A stretch of 64,000 bases of DNA. Origin: Symsagittifera roscoffensis (taxonomy: Eukaryota; Xenacoelomorpha; Acoela; Convolutidae). The DNA lies in contig NC_087071.1 in the NCBI RefSeq assembly GCF_963678635.1, positions 18,725,613-18,789,612 on the forward strand, read 5' to 3'. The translations under genes were made by a program, and so were the position numbers. This document shows positions 1 through 9,232 of the stretch, in pieces; position 1 is the stretch's first letter; each line of letters starts with the position of its first letter. The notes beneath the pieces are model-generated. The model was not told the DNA's origin and searched no databases. It was given only the letters and a program-made list of their open reading frames with translations.

Positions 1-71
1 CTCGATAGTTTTGTGACCGTATGAAAGAGTCTTATCGCCATCTTTGAAGATGACGCGCATGTTGTCAAAAT
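1..71 (-). CDS. partial exon, possible thioredoxin-fold C-terminal half
   Basis: The minus strand reads an open, well-balanced peptide containing DNMRVIFKDGDKTLSYGHKT and running off the left edge of the window. It is preceded on that strand by a good acceptor (TTAGCAG at 72-78). The pattern of a beta strand, then F-K-D-G, then a short aromatic strand resembles the second half of thioredoxin/PDI domains (strands beta4-beta5). It lies downstream, on the same strand, of the thioredoxin-like exon at 1391-1603, so both may belong to one gene. The family call is inference from pattern only, and the exon is incomplete. It could also be an isolated unrelated exon. Confidence 0.3.
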   Translation of the reverse strand, partial: MLTTCASSSKMAIRLFHTVTKLS

Positions 72-507
72 CTGCTAAGGTAGTTTTTATTGAAGTTACA
101 GTTTTTAGTTGTGCGACTTGAATACGAACGGACAAGTTTAGTACTGAACAACGGAACATATGTCAAGGTGTTTTGAAATCGCTGATTCGTCAGTTTTTTC
201 GTGCAGCTTTTGTTAGATCTTTGACCGCCGACAAAGGTGTGATGCAAAAACGATACAGTTTTGATTTTTTCCTGGGAAAATATTGATACAACTTTGACAA
301 ACAAAAAATTAAATCCGCGGTCAAAAACAAACTTTCTTCATCGGAGGAGAAAACAGAGGAATTTTTTGAAAGAAAAATCCGTCCGGAAATGTTTTTGTTT
401 CAAAACAAAAACAAAAACATCGGCTCATGAAAAAAACGATTTCCAAAAAGCGAAAAGTTTATCAATAAAAACAATGTATGAAATGAAATGCCGCTCTCAA
501 AATTACG

Positions 508-747
508 TCAAAAAATAGTACCTCTGGAGAAAGCGGGATTAAGCTTGGGTTTGTGTACAAACAATTCGGTTTTTCTATCCTCTGGAAACTCAGCATTGAT
601 ATTCAAAGTTTTTTTGTCGTAGAGTGGGTGATTCTTTGAGCAAATCGACTTGTCAATTTTGATCAAAAAATTCCTGCTTTTGGCAAACGTTTGGTCTTTA
701 GTTGACATTTTATTTTTCTTTTCGTAGAGAGAGTGATTCTTGAGCAA
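508..747 (-). CDS. unidentified ORF, 79 codons
   Basis: The frame is open on the minus strand and ends in SFSRG-type sequence near a GT. It has two internal look-alike segments (NHSLYEKK and NHPLYDKK), which come from a small internal DNA duplication around 600-750. The C-terminal part, with AEFPEDRKTELFVHKPKLNP, has a more protein-like composition than the surrounding AT-rich sequence. I do not recognise a family. It may be an exon of the same minus-strand locus as the thioredoxin-like exons, or chance. Confidence 0.22.
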   Translation of the reverse strand: MLKNHSLYEKKNKMSTKDQTFAKSRNFLIKIDKSICSKNHPLYDKKTLNINAEFPEDRKTELFVHKPKLNPAFSRGTIF

Positions 748-762
748 ATCTACAAGTAAATT

Positions 763-900
763 TTAAAGCAAAAAAATTTTTTGTTTTGCGGTGCGAAATG
801 AATTGTAAAAATCGGTGCGAAAAACTTTGTTCACAAATTTTCCTACAAGCGCAGTTCTTTGGAAATCGGTATAGATCTTTTTCGAGTTTGTTTCTTGCAT
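763..900 (-). CDS. unidentified 45-codon ORF
   Basis: The minus-strand reading frame starts with ATG at 900 and stops with TAA at 763-765. The peptide (for example KKIYTDFQRTALVGKFVNKV) has a balanced composition with regularly spaced basic and aromatic residues. It lies just upstream of the minus-strand ORF at 508-747 in a different frame. No family is recognised, and its small size means chance cannot be excluded. Confidence 0.2.
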   Translation of the reverse strand: MQETNSKKIYTDFQRTALVGKFVNKVFRTDFYNSFRTAKQKIFLL

Positions 901-1102
901 TTTGACGCGTAATCATATTTCGAGTGATTTAAGCACACGGTGCATTTTTACAAATTTAGTCAAAACCTAACAAGTGCAGAAGATTGTAGTGAATTATACA
1001 GTTTTACCTGTCATGCTACGTCTGTCACAGTTTTTTTGATCTTAGGAAATGAACTGCTTGAGATTTTTTTATCTTCACTTCCTAAAAAAAGATCTTCACT
1101 TC

Positions 1103-1285
1103 CTAAAAAATGATAAAATTGTCGCTTTTGAATCTACGTGTCTTTCGCCATTTGATGCAACTGATTGTTAAATTTCCGCATGCATAGCTCTGGGCTGTCG
1201 AAATGGAAAAAAAGGGCTCAGGAAGTATGTGCTCAATAACAAACATTGAATATCCACAAGCGTCAAATTTTTGAAAAACTCGGAT
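1103..1285 (-). CDS. unidentified exon-like ORF, 60 codons
   Basis: This is open on the minus strand between TAA at its 5' end and TAG at 1103-1105. It begins after an AG (CCGAG) that could be an acceptor. The peptide includes EHILPEPFFSISTAQ and CGNLTISCIKWRKTRRF, with three cysteines and a tryptophan, which is unusual for random AT-rich DNA. A possible donor (CAC then GTAGAT) lies inside, so the exon could end earlier. No family is recognised. Its position fits the minus-strand locus that contains the thioredoxin-like exon. Confidence 0.3.
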   Translation of the reverse strand: MRVFQKFDACGYSMFVIEHILPEPFFSISTAQSYACGNLTISCIKWRKTRRFKSDNFIIF

Positions 1286-1390
1286 TGATTATCATAAAGG
1301 ATAATTAGGGCAAAAACCTTGATTCATAACCGAAGTAATTCACAAGTTGTACGAAGCTCCCGACCTCAGCTCAGAGCGGTTGGTTTCTTT

Positions 1391-1603
1391 TTATGCAGGT
1401 TCTTGGTACTTATAAAAATGGATGTATGGCTGATGAGTTTCATCACTCAAACTAATGTGAAGGCTGTTACTACTTATATGCATCGATGAGCGATAATTAT
1501 ACTCTTTAAATTCACAGACGAGTTTTAGAAAGTAGGTTGTTAGTCTGCAGTGATGCTTTGCAGGCTCATACAACAAAAATACTTCTTTGTCAAAAGTCTC
1601 AAC
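1391..1603 (-). CDS. thioredoxin/PDI-like domain exon with degenerate active site
   Basis: The minus-strand frame is open for 70 codons. It reads ETFDKEVFLLYEPAKHHCR, which aligns without gaps to the PDI signature (x-F-D-K-E-V-x-x-x-[FY]-A-P-W-C-G-H-C-K). The W-C-G-H-C motif is here A-K-H-H-C, so only the second cysteine remains. About 40 residues later comes HQPYIHFYKYQEP, at the expected distance and with the expected cis-proline and following beta strand (usually [FY]-P-T-[IL]-x-x-[FY]). Family members fold or isomerise disulfides in the ER. With one cysteine lost, this domain would not be a normal oxidoreductase. The reading begins after an AG-rich stretch (CTGAGTTGAG) and may be spliced out at GTACC within the last codons. 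It could be a non-catalytic domain or a decaying gene. Confidence 0.5.
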   Translation of the reverse strand, partial: VETFDKEVFLLYEPAKHHCRLTTYFLKLVCEFKEYNYRSSMHISSNSLHISLSDETHQPYIHFYKYQEPA

Positions 1604-1848
1604 TCAGCAAACCAGTACTAACTCATTGGCAAACCAGAATTACTTTGAGTTTTGGGTGCAATTTCAAAGAATCTTTCGTCAAATTATGAGTTCGCTTCTT
1701 GTTGATCAGTCAGAAAGGAGTCGATATCATGTTTCAAACTATACGCAGCCGTATAACGTTGTTTAAAGCAAAAATTTTCGTCGTGTTTACTTATGGTTGT
1801 CAAATTCTGATATTCGAAAAAGCAAAACAAAATAAGATTATTCGCGGA

Positions 1849-2067
1849 TTAGGGAAAACCTTGCGAGTTAAGCAAAACTTGAATGATGTGTTGCAAAGTT
1901 CAGCTGCCTCCATAAAATGCAAAAGTATTTAAGACTGCCTGCATTTTTTCGACCATGTTATCGAATTGGCGCTCCTCTTATCCCAAGCTCTTAATCGGTT
2001 TCACGTTTGAGTTTGCATAAATGGCAATGCGCTCTTCGGGTTCTAAATCAATAGAGTGTGCCAGTGC
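1849..2067 (-). pseudogene. coding remnant with two in-frame stops
   Basis: The minus strand reads a highly protein-like stretch: HSIDLEPEERIAIYANSNVK, then KPIKSLG, a TAA, EERQFDNMVEKMQAVLNTF, AFYGGS, a TGA, and TLQHIIQVLLNSQGFP before a TAA. The reading continues sensibly in the same frame across both stops, which suggests a gene fragment disabled by point mutations. It starts after a plausible acceptor (TTTAAG). The protein family is not recognised. It lies on the same strand as, and upstream of, the thioredoxin-like exon. Stop-codon reassignment is unlikely because the 389-codon glycosyltransferase uses TGA only as its terminator. Confidence 0.4.
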
Positions 2068-2198
2068 TTAAAGTTGCGAATAAACGTAAATTAGCGCTGA
2101 ACTGAACTCTTTTAGTTCCTTCTGTGATAGCTTCGATTATCATTTTTGAATTTGGTTTTTTTTCGTGCTTAAATTGCACAGTGTTATTTGGTTGATGT

Positions 2199-2549
2199 TC
2201 ATTCACTGGTTGCTTTCCGTTGATCACATAAACCCACTTTCTGAAGACTGGTGCGGTTGACTTCATCTCCGTCGAAAGATTGCACAGCATCAAGAGCAGC
2301 ATCAGCAGAGACAGCTATCACAACAGGTGGACATAAGCTTTTTCGGCAAACGGAAGACCAAACGACAGTAGTCAGAAAAGAACAACAAGTCGACCGTGAT
2401 TGAGAAGAATCTGTTTTCCTAATTTTGAGAGCATTTGAGCCGTGAACGGATAACCCGAAAATCGCATCGATAAACAATAAACCATGTTTCAAAAAAGAGC
2501 CAAGTTCATGCTCAAGACGACTTCTATTGCTTTTGTTTGCACATGTCAA
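2199..2549 (-). pseudogene. frameshifted coding remnant, weakly histone-deacetylase-like
   Basis: One minus-strand frame (2488 to 2372) reads GYPFTAQMLSKLGKQILLNH followed by GRLVVLF and a stop. A second frame, open for 116 codons over 2549-2199, then reads SADAALDAVQSFDGDEV. In order and spacing these resemble the C-terminal part of class II histone deacetylase domains (GY..T..L..LA.GR.V..LEGG, then DASEAC..ALLG(D/N)E). The match needs a frameshift and lacks the EGG(H/Y) core, so it is a weak inference. A third overlapping frame at 2302-2048 is also open for 84 codons. The patch is richer in G+C than its surroundings, which by itself lengthens open frames. Confidence 0.22.
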
Positions 2550-3276
2550 TGGACAATCAATTCAAATGAGCACTTTCTGAAACTCGTTAAAAGTTTTTAC
2601 TAAAAAACTAGAGCCATGTCATCTCGAAATATAATTGTAAACCAGAAAGATAAACATAAATTTTTGTCTGCTAATTGCAGAAAATTGGCTAGTTAGTTGG
2701 ACGCGCAAAACTGAACTTGAACCAATTTTACAATAAATTCACAAGTAATTGAAAATTCCCGAAAATTTTTTCATGCTGAGTTAAAATTGGTTGGATTAGC
2801 TTGTCATTTAATTAGTTTTCAGTTTCACATTCAGATCTTATGTCAAAAGTTGCGGAATTGTCAAGAAAACCTATTTAGTATATCTTTGTACATGTACTGT
2901 CTATTGAAGAAATTACTTTTGCTTTAATACCAAGTATTGATTTTTTCAAAAAAAAAGATTTTTTTTAATGAAATGAACTAATAAGTTGTGGCTTACTTTT
3001 TCCCAATGTTTCTTCTCGATGTACTCTTGCTGTGAAAGATTGGTAGTCAAAACATATTAGACATAAGTGGGGTTCAATGCTATAGATGTTCAACCTAATA
3101 CTTTTTTTTCTGCTATAAACGTTCCATACCCTAGAATATCCCAAAAACTTTTTAAAAAATTTTTGGCTTGAAATGTTAATCTCCAGGTGTTATTGCGCTA
3201 CGATATGTAAGTTCTGGTTCTAAAAAAAGGTAACTCGGTGGAAACAGCAATCTGAGTGACCGAAGACTATATTCAG

Positions 3277-3406
3277 ACCATGCAACAACAAATTTTGTCC
3301 AAAAATTGGCATAGAAGGATTCTCCGTGCGACATCAAAATGCTGCTCTCAATCTCCTAATCAGTTTGATCATGAGTTTTGAAGGCCTAATGATCTCAAAT
3401 AAGGAG
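3277..3406 (+). CDS. putative internal exon, unidentified
   Basis: This is a 130-bp open segment between an acceptor (ATATTCAG at 3269-3276) and a donor (AAGGAG then GTAAAA at 3407). It reads CPKIGIEGFSVRHQNAALN followed by LLISLIMSFEGLMISNKE. The upstream frame is closed by TGA and the downstream frame closes soon after the donor, as expected of an exon. The composition is balanced, with an amphipathic or hydrophobic second half. I do not recognise the family. A different frame is also open here, which lowers confidence. Confidence 0.3.
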
Positions 3407-3610
3407 GTAAAATTTTCAAAAGTTTCCCAGATATGATAATTTCATTTTTTTTCGAACGTTGATAAAGTAGTTGTCCAACAATGATCACAAATTAGTTGAT
3501 TATGCTCTGGTTTTTTCAGGAACTTGATAAGTAAAGCATCGAGACGCAGGCGCTTTCAAATAACAATCAATACCAATAAAACCAGTTAAACAAACAAAAT
3601 TCAGTAGAAG

Positions 3611-3825
3611 CTAAACCGCAGTTTCTTGGTTAACGATGAACCAAGTACTCGTAGGAGCACTCGTTTCATACATAGGAGCAACATCAGAACCGTATTTATT
3701 CAGAAGTTTTTTTAGCTTATGTAGGTTGCAATATCGATCTGAACTGCGCAAGCTTCTACTGGGTCAATATACACTCCAGATTTGGTAAAATGAATCAAAT
3801 ACTGCATTTCGCCTCCTCGATTTTT
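3611..3825 (-). pseudogene. putative exon with an internal frameshift
   Basis: The minus strand begins after an acceptor (CTTACGTAG) and reads EMQYLIHFTKSGVYIDPVEA then CAVQIDIATYIS to a stop. Shifting one frame, it continues as LHKLKKLLNKYGSDVAPMYE, TSAPTSTWFIVNQETAV and a TAG at 3611-3613. Both halves have convincing protein composition and abut exactly, so a frameshift (or sequencing error) inside one exon is the simplest reading. The family is not recognised. Confidence 0.33.
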
Positions 3826-4672
3826 CTACGTAAGATATGTAATTTTTCCTTCGTTAACTTCTGGGAAACAATTGCTATATATCAATTGACGTATGAGAGC
3901 GTTCAATAACAGTACAAGGAAACGTTTGTAAAAAATTGCAGAAGAAAAAAAAAACAAAAGAAACTTGGACAGAAAAAGATGAAAGAATTTATTTTGAAAA
4001 ATTGATTCTCTAATTTTGGAAAACTGAAGAATAGCTTTGTGATTTTTTAACAGTTTAATCATGGAACCTATTATATGGCCATGGTTGTTTGGAAAAATAC
4101 CTTAAGCATTGTATCCCATGACCCAATTATGTTCCAATCATAAATTAGTCGGTTTGAGCCAAAGTGCAATCAAACATTTTAATTTAAAAAACAGTATGCA
4201 AAAGAAAGTACAACACTTGCTTTTGTAAACCAATAGTTCAGTCGAAAAAAGCTTACGGCCCATATAAAAATCATATTATTTTAAAAACTTACTCCTTGCA
4301 ATGATTAAAATAAAATCAATTCTCAAAATTATCCAGACAAAATTTTTAGCGTTTTTGCAATTTTTTTTATTTCGGAAAACAATGAAAGACTCGTGCATGC
4401 TGTCAAATTAAATGTTCAAATTAGTATATTTTTAATATCAACTTTTTTTTACAAAAACAACTGATTACTCTAAATTCGAGTGTACGCCAAAAGTTTTGAT
4501 AATTACAAAGTCGAGATAGTAAAAAGTGGTAAAAAGTGGATTACCTGAAATTTTTGAAATTAAAATCAACCAACAGTCTAACTGTAAACTTGTCAAGAAA
4601 ATATCCTCAAACTCGAACGGCTTCAATCTTAAGTTGAAATGATTTATTTTTATAACAAAGTAGAAGTTATGT

Positions 4673-4999
4673 TCAAAGTTGCGTTACTGGAATAAACTCA
4701 CAGGACTGCAACCAAAATGTTATTCCTGAAAAACTTCTCAATTTATCTACTTTCTTAAAAAAATTTTTTTCAGAAAGCCAGTTTAAAATTGGAAGTAGAT
4801 TTTTTTTAGTTGGCCTGGATAAAAGTCCAATTAACACAAATTGATTCAAATAGGTTAAGAAAAAATTTTTCCTTCTCAAAAGTCGCTTCAAGTTTTTTTT
4901 TGCCTTTTTTTTGGTTCCCCTGCTAGAGTTGTTAAAGCAAACATCGATTAGTAAATTTAAAATAGACCAATCAAACTTCTGTGCAAATTTCAACACCAT
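4673..4999 (-). CDS. unidentified ORF, 108 codons
   Basis: This is an uninterrupted ATG-to-stop frame on the minus strand in otherwise stop-dense AT-rich sequence. The N-terminal part (FDWSILNLLIDVCFNNSSRG) and C-terminal part (SFSGITFWLQSCEFIPVTQ) look protein-like. The centre is lysine-rich (KKKAKKNLKRLLRRKNFF) and partly reflects a poly-T tract. No domain is recognised and no TATA or polyadenylation context was evident. It could be a single-exon gene fragment or chance. Confidence 0.25.
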   Translation of the reverse strand: MVLKFAQKFDWSILNLLIDVCFNNSSRGTKKKAKKNLKRLLRRKNFFLTYLNQFVLIGLLSRPTKKNLLPILNWLSEKNFFKKVDKLRSFSGITFWLQSCEFIPVTQL

Positions 5000-5769
5000 G
5001 ATTTAAATTTACTCTAATGCGGACAAGCATTTTACCTTGTCGAGGAAATTCCTCTTGCAATAGCTAAGGAAGAAAAATTAAGCAATACTGAATGTGATAA
5101 TTAACGTGTTTTTAAACAGTTTTTGACAACTTCCACTCACCTGCATAGTGTCCATACTGCAGGATTTTCGACGGTTAGTTCAGCTGTTCAACCTCAGGCT
5201 TGAAGGGCTTTTAACCTAATCCGGCAGATCTATTAGCACGAAAAACAACAACATGATGAACTGGAACAAACGTTCAAACTTGACAAGTTTGAATAAATAA
5301 TAGATACAGTTCAAGCTACTATTAAAACACCTGCTCAATTTGCACACCTGCTGTCAAACTCGATTTTATTTTCAGCCGTGAAAATTTCACAAATTGAATT
5401 CCTTTAGATTGAACGTGGAGCTGATTTGCTAATGAAGTACTTTAAAACCCAATATGTGAAGTACTTCCAAACCCAATGCCTTCTCTTTTCCTTGTTCCTG
5501 TGTAATCGCTAGATGATAATATGCCAAGTTTGAAAATTCAGACTTCGAAAATGATTATTTGCCAAAGGAAAAACTGAAAATGTGGTTTTAGGGAATGAGA
5601 TTTTACTGAAAGTATGAATTGAAGAAGTCAGAATCAGAAATATAAAAACATATTCAGAAAAAAACCGAAACCCTAGAATAACATATGAATAACTACCAGC
5701 AAAATTGGCTACAGCAAAAAAGGCAATTGTTATGCAGTTTTACTGTACAATAAGCACAAAAGTCTTCAA

Positions 5770-5952
5770 GTGAACAGGGAACTTGAAAAAACCGACATCG
5801 ATGCTTTTGATGGTAAATTAAAGGGGGCCGAGGTGGCATTTAACGTCCTTCATCTGAAAACACACCTAATGGAAATTCGGTATTTGTGTTTCTGCTCAGC
5901 CTGCATAAGTTATTTTTGTCAAAACAATTCGTTTTTTTATACATCGTACTGA
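5770..5952 (+). CDS. unidentified ORF or exon
   Basis: The plus-strand frame follows a possible acceptor (AAGTCTTCAAG) and reads NRELEKTDIDAFDGKLKGAE then VAFNVLHLKTHLMEIR. The first 36 codons have balanced, acidic-basic composition and higher G+C than the flanks. After a GT at about 5878 the composition changes to F/C/Y-rich, so the exon may end there. The family is unknown. Stretches of 2560-3276, 3407-3610, 3830-4670, 5000-5769 and 5953-6282 hold nothing else I can support beyond a minus-strand consensus donor (GCAG then GTGAGT) near 5140. Confidence 0.28.
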   Translation: MNRELEKTDIDAFDGKLKGAEVAFNVLHLKTHLMEIRYLCFCSACISYFCQNNSFFYTSY

Positions 5953-6442
5953 TTATTAAATTGGAAATTAATTCTTACCTAAATTGTGACAAAACTGGCT
6001 TTTGGCTTTCGATTCTGTCCAGTCGTACAACTGATTACACATTACCAAATTGCAAGTTGTGATATTGAACATGATGGTTTTAACAAAATATCGTGTTTTC
6101 ATGCCCGTTTCAGGCCTCTCAGCATCCGGCAATCCGTCTTTAGTTTTTTTAAGTTTTTTCAATCCAGCGTATAACACGAGGTTTTTTATTGAAGGTTAAC
6201 CTAAATTCTATTTTTTGGTTAGTTCTCACTCTTTTGATAATTTTTTTATACAGTTGTCCAGCTTATAAAATATAAACAACTAAAGGAATTGCTTGATTAT
6301 CTTCGATGGTACCATTAAAGAAACTTTCAAGGACTTTTATCAGTCAAGTTTAAATATTTCAGCAAAGTAAGGAACCAGGTACAATAGATTGGAATAAAAC
6401 TCACTCGCTACAAAATAAGTCGTCTCGAGACAATACGGAAGC

Positions 6443-6690
6443 AGATTATTAAGACAGATAACTAAATAACGCTAAATTCCTCCGTCACGCATATCGATTG
6501 TCAACGATAGAAGACTTTGGTCAATAGTTGATTTGAAACAGATGCAGATTGAGACAAGAAACAGATTATTACAACTAATTCACGCTAAACTCCTTCGTCA
6601 CGCATACCGAATTGCAAACAGATGATTACAACTAAATGACGCTAAACTCCTTCGTCACGCATACCGATTTGCAACGATACAAAACTTTGG
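6443..6690. repeat. short tandem repeat, about 60-bp unit, three copies
   Basis: Three consecutive diverged copies of a unit containing ACAGATNATTACAACTAA, GACGCTAAACTCC and TTCGTCACGCATACCGA occur here. The corresponding place in copy B has two units. The copy-number difference shows that it has expanded or contracted since the 3-kb duplication. Confidence 0.75.
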
Positions 6691-8224
6691 TCATTAGTTG
6701 ATAGAATTAATACCCAAAATTTAAATTGCCTGTACAATTGCCAAACATAGTTCAAATGATGCGAACCGTTTACTACCTACAACCTTTGAATTTAGTCATC
6801 ACTTCCCATGAAAGAGAAGGCAAAAGAAACATACATATTGAAGGAAATCCCTTGTATAGCCAACAAACTAGATAATTTTGGACTACAGCTGGTCAAAAAA
6901 AAATTATTTGATTAGGTTGCAATTGCTTGAAAACATTTTTTAAGGGCGTGCTTCAGCTAACAACAGAATTTTGACTGTAGAAAAGAACCATTTGAGAAAA
7001 GTTAAGACCCTTAAAGTAGCGTTGGAGTTATAACAGTTTTTTTCCGGCAAAAAATGTGTATTTCTTTGTCTTTTGGAAAACCGTGTTGCAGAATTTTGGA
7101 AAAACTAAAACAGAATGAACATATATTCTCATTCAAAAGACAAAGACGAACGTTTAAAGGGAAAAACTGCTGAAGTTTTAAAAAAGCTCAAAAACCTCTT
7201 TTAGGGTTCGATGATCAAATCTCAAAAAGAAAAAAAAGCGTTTCTTCAAAGGAATCAAAGAAAACCTTCATAAGAAAGACGACGACGATGAGAAGCCATA
7301 GAAAATTGTTTGTGATGTCTCCACAAGAAAGGGAAACTTACTAATATTGAAAAAAAATATTTTCAAATTCCTCCAATCGAACCTCTAACTAAATTTGGCT
7401 GAGTAAAGCATAAAGACGCTAATCAGCTGTGACTCAAAACAATTTTCAGAGTTTATGCGCTCGCAATCATCAGACGCAAAGTATGGATTGTTTGTTAATA
7501 GGTAACTTTCTCCGAAAGTGGTTGTTAACGACCTGAGAATTGGTATCTCTACTTGGAAAATCAAGATAGGATGGTCATGAAAAACAAAGTGATTCGAGGT
7601 TATTAGCCGTTGTCAATTGTCAAAACGGCTACTCACAAGTGGAACCCATTGAAGACCAAATGTGCTAAAGAATCTGCCGTTATGCAGGAAATGATCAAAT
7701 CAAAACTACAAAAAAGTGCGGATTGAACAGGCGAGTTTGAAGGGTTGTTCGAAAAGAGCTTTCAATGCAAATAATCACTTTAAACAAAACTAACAGTGAA
7801 AAAAACCTAACGTTTGCCAATTGGAACATTCGATCGCTCGAAGTAGTTGCTTACAAGTAGTTAGAGTTTGAATGGACCTACAGTTATAACGAAAAGCTAC
7901 AGAGTTCTTTTTAGTTATTCAACTCACGCGTGATTAGAGCGAAAAAATGGATTCCAAAACAAATAATAATAAAGCATTTGCCTGATTGAGTTTCAATGAA
8001 AGCAAAAAAGTTATCAATTAGTACGAAAACCCAACTTTCATTTTGCTGAGTAGGTACGATTGAAGAAAACAGCATTACCCTTCATATAAAATCACAAGCA
8101 GACTTTCGCAGCCAAAATTTTCTATGTAGTTGCCATTCCTGCTGTAATCCCTAGAACATACGGTCTTGTGGATGTTGAGAAAAAAGAAACCAAATGAGAA
8201 AACTTTCAAGAAAACTTAGTTCGG

Positions 8225-8611
8225 TTGAAAACGAAACAGATTATGACAACAAGGGCAATGATTAATTTACTTTTAATTTTTCGGAATTGGGAACATAAAG
8301 TGGAACAAATTAGTTTGAAAAGTCTTAAGTTGCTCTCAACATTATTTTCAGCCATAATATATAAGGTGGAACCCAAAGATTTTTTTCCCAGACAACCTTT
8401 TTCCAGTTCTAAAAATAAAAACTTTTTTAAAGAAGAAATAATTGTCGACGGAGGTTGGCGATTTGCTCTCTCTCTCAAAAAATTGATTTCAAGTTTTAAC
8501 AGTTTTGCTGATCAAGTGTTCATGTTTATTAAAGCATCCAACCTAGCAGCAAATAAATCTGACGCTGACATTTGGATAAAGTGTCTAGGTCTTAGCATGG
8601 TGAGAGAATAG
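8225..8611 (+). CDS. unidentified ORF, 128 codons, in duplication copy A
   Basis: This is an open ATG-to-TAG frame. It has a hydrophobic or basic N-terminal third, then SSKNKNFFKEEIIVDGGWRF, followed by a helical-looking LKKLISSFNSFADQVFMFIK and a C-terminus with a tryptophan and cysteine. I recognise no family. The duplicate at about 11290-11560 keeps recognisable parts (the GTCGACAG and TGGCGAG segments) but carries deletions and shifts that break the frame. Any coding function is therefore restricted to copy A, or both are non-coding. Confidence 0.28.
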   Translation: MKTKQIMTTRAMINLLLIFRNWEHKVEQISLKSLKLLSTLFSAIIYKVEPKDFFPRQPFSSSKNKNFFKEEIIVDGGWRFALSLKKLISSFNSFADQVFMFIKASNLAANKSDADIWIKCLGLSMVRE

Positions 8612-9232
8612 TTTTTTAAGCAGGAGAATAGACTTATTTACAGCAACGGATCAATGAGATTAAAATAAAATTCATAGAAAAAGTTATTTTGGCGCAAGTC
8701 CTCAAAAACACAAACGGCATGATCGTTCGGACATATGCAAATGAGGGAATCTTTGCAAGGAAGGAAGACAGTATAATAGGCTAGCATGCGAAAAAAATTA
8801 CGCCAAAAATTGGAGGAAATCCATAGGTTCCATTGTAGGGCGTTTTGATTCAAATAGGCGCATCAAAAACTCTGGTGACTGCAAACTTGAACCTAACCAA
8901 CTACGAAATTTCACTAAATAACAGTTCACAGAATTTTTCACTTCATATGTACGATTTTTATGATTTTTCTCAGGAGAGATGCGCGCAGAAACTGGAAAAA
9001 TGATGACTTTTGCAGGCTCTGGTAGAATTTTGTTAACTCCAGATTCTCAGGCGCTGTGAATGAAAATAAACTGAACTTCATTCTGCAAAGCAGGCTTCAT
9101 TTCTTCTTTCTCTGGACACTTAAAGCACCAGACAGTGAATTTGGAGCTCTGGCTGCCGGTATCAGTTTTGTTGCTACACTGTGTGCACGACGGGTTTTTA
9201 CTCGAGCTGCAAAACTATTTTAAAAAAAACTG

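Larger units (their letters stand above)
6283..9222. repeat. tandem duplication of about 3 kb, copy A
   Basis: This aligns along its length with 9233-12255. Shared landmarks include CTTCGATGGTACCATTAAAG near the start (6303 and 9256), the TTCGTCACGCATACCGA tandem repeat, the AAAATTGTTTGTGATGTC segment, the AATTGGAGGAAATCCATAGG segment and GGGTTTTTACTCGAGCTGC at the end. The copies differ by many substitutions and by indels of up to about 260 bp (copy B has extra sequence at about 9985-10250 and 11753-11840). This is therefore an old head-to-tail duplication, not an assembly artefact. Apart from the ORF at 8225-8611, no convincing gene is seen inside. Confidence 0.9.

Noticed and set aside
1849-2067. 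Stop-codon reassignment to explain in-frame TAA, TGA and TAG
   Set aside because: The 389-codon glycosyltransferase has no internal stops and ends with TGA followed by a normal 3' context, so gene decay is simpler.
8638-8853. 71-codon minus-strand ORF in duplication copy A
   Set aside because: The equivalent region of copy B (about 11590-11750) has stops and an 88-bp insertion, and the peptide composition is unremarkable.
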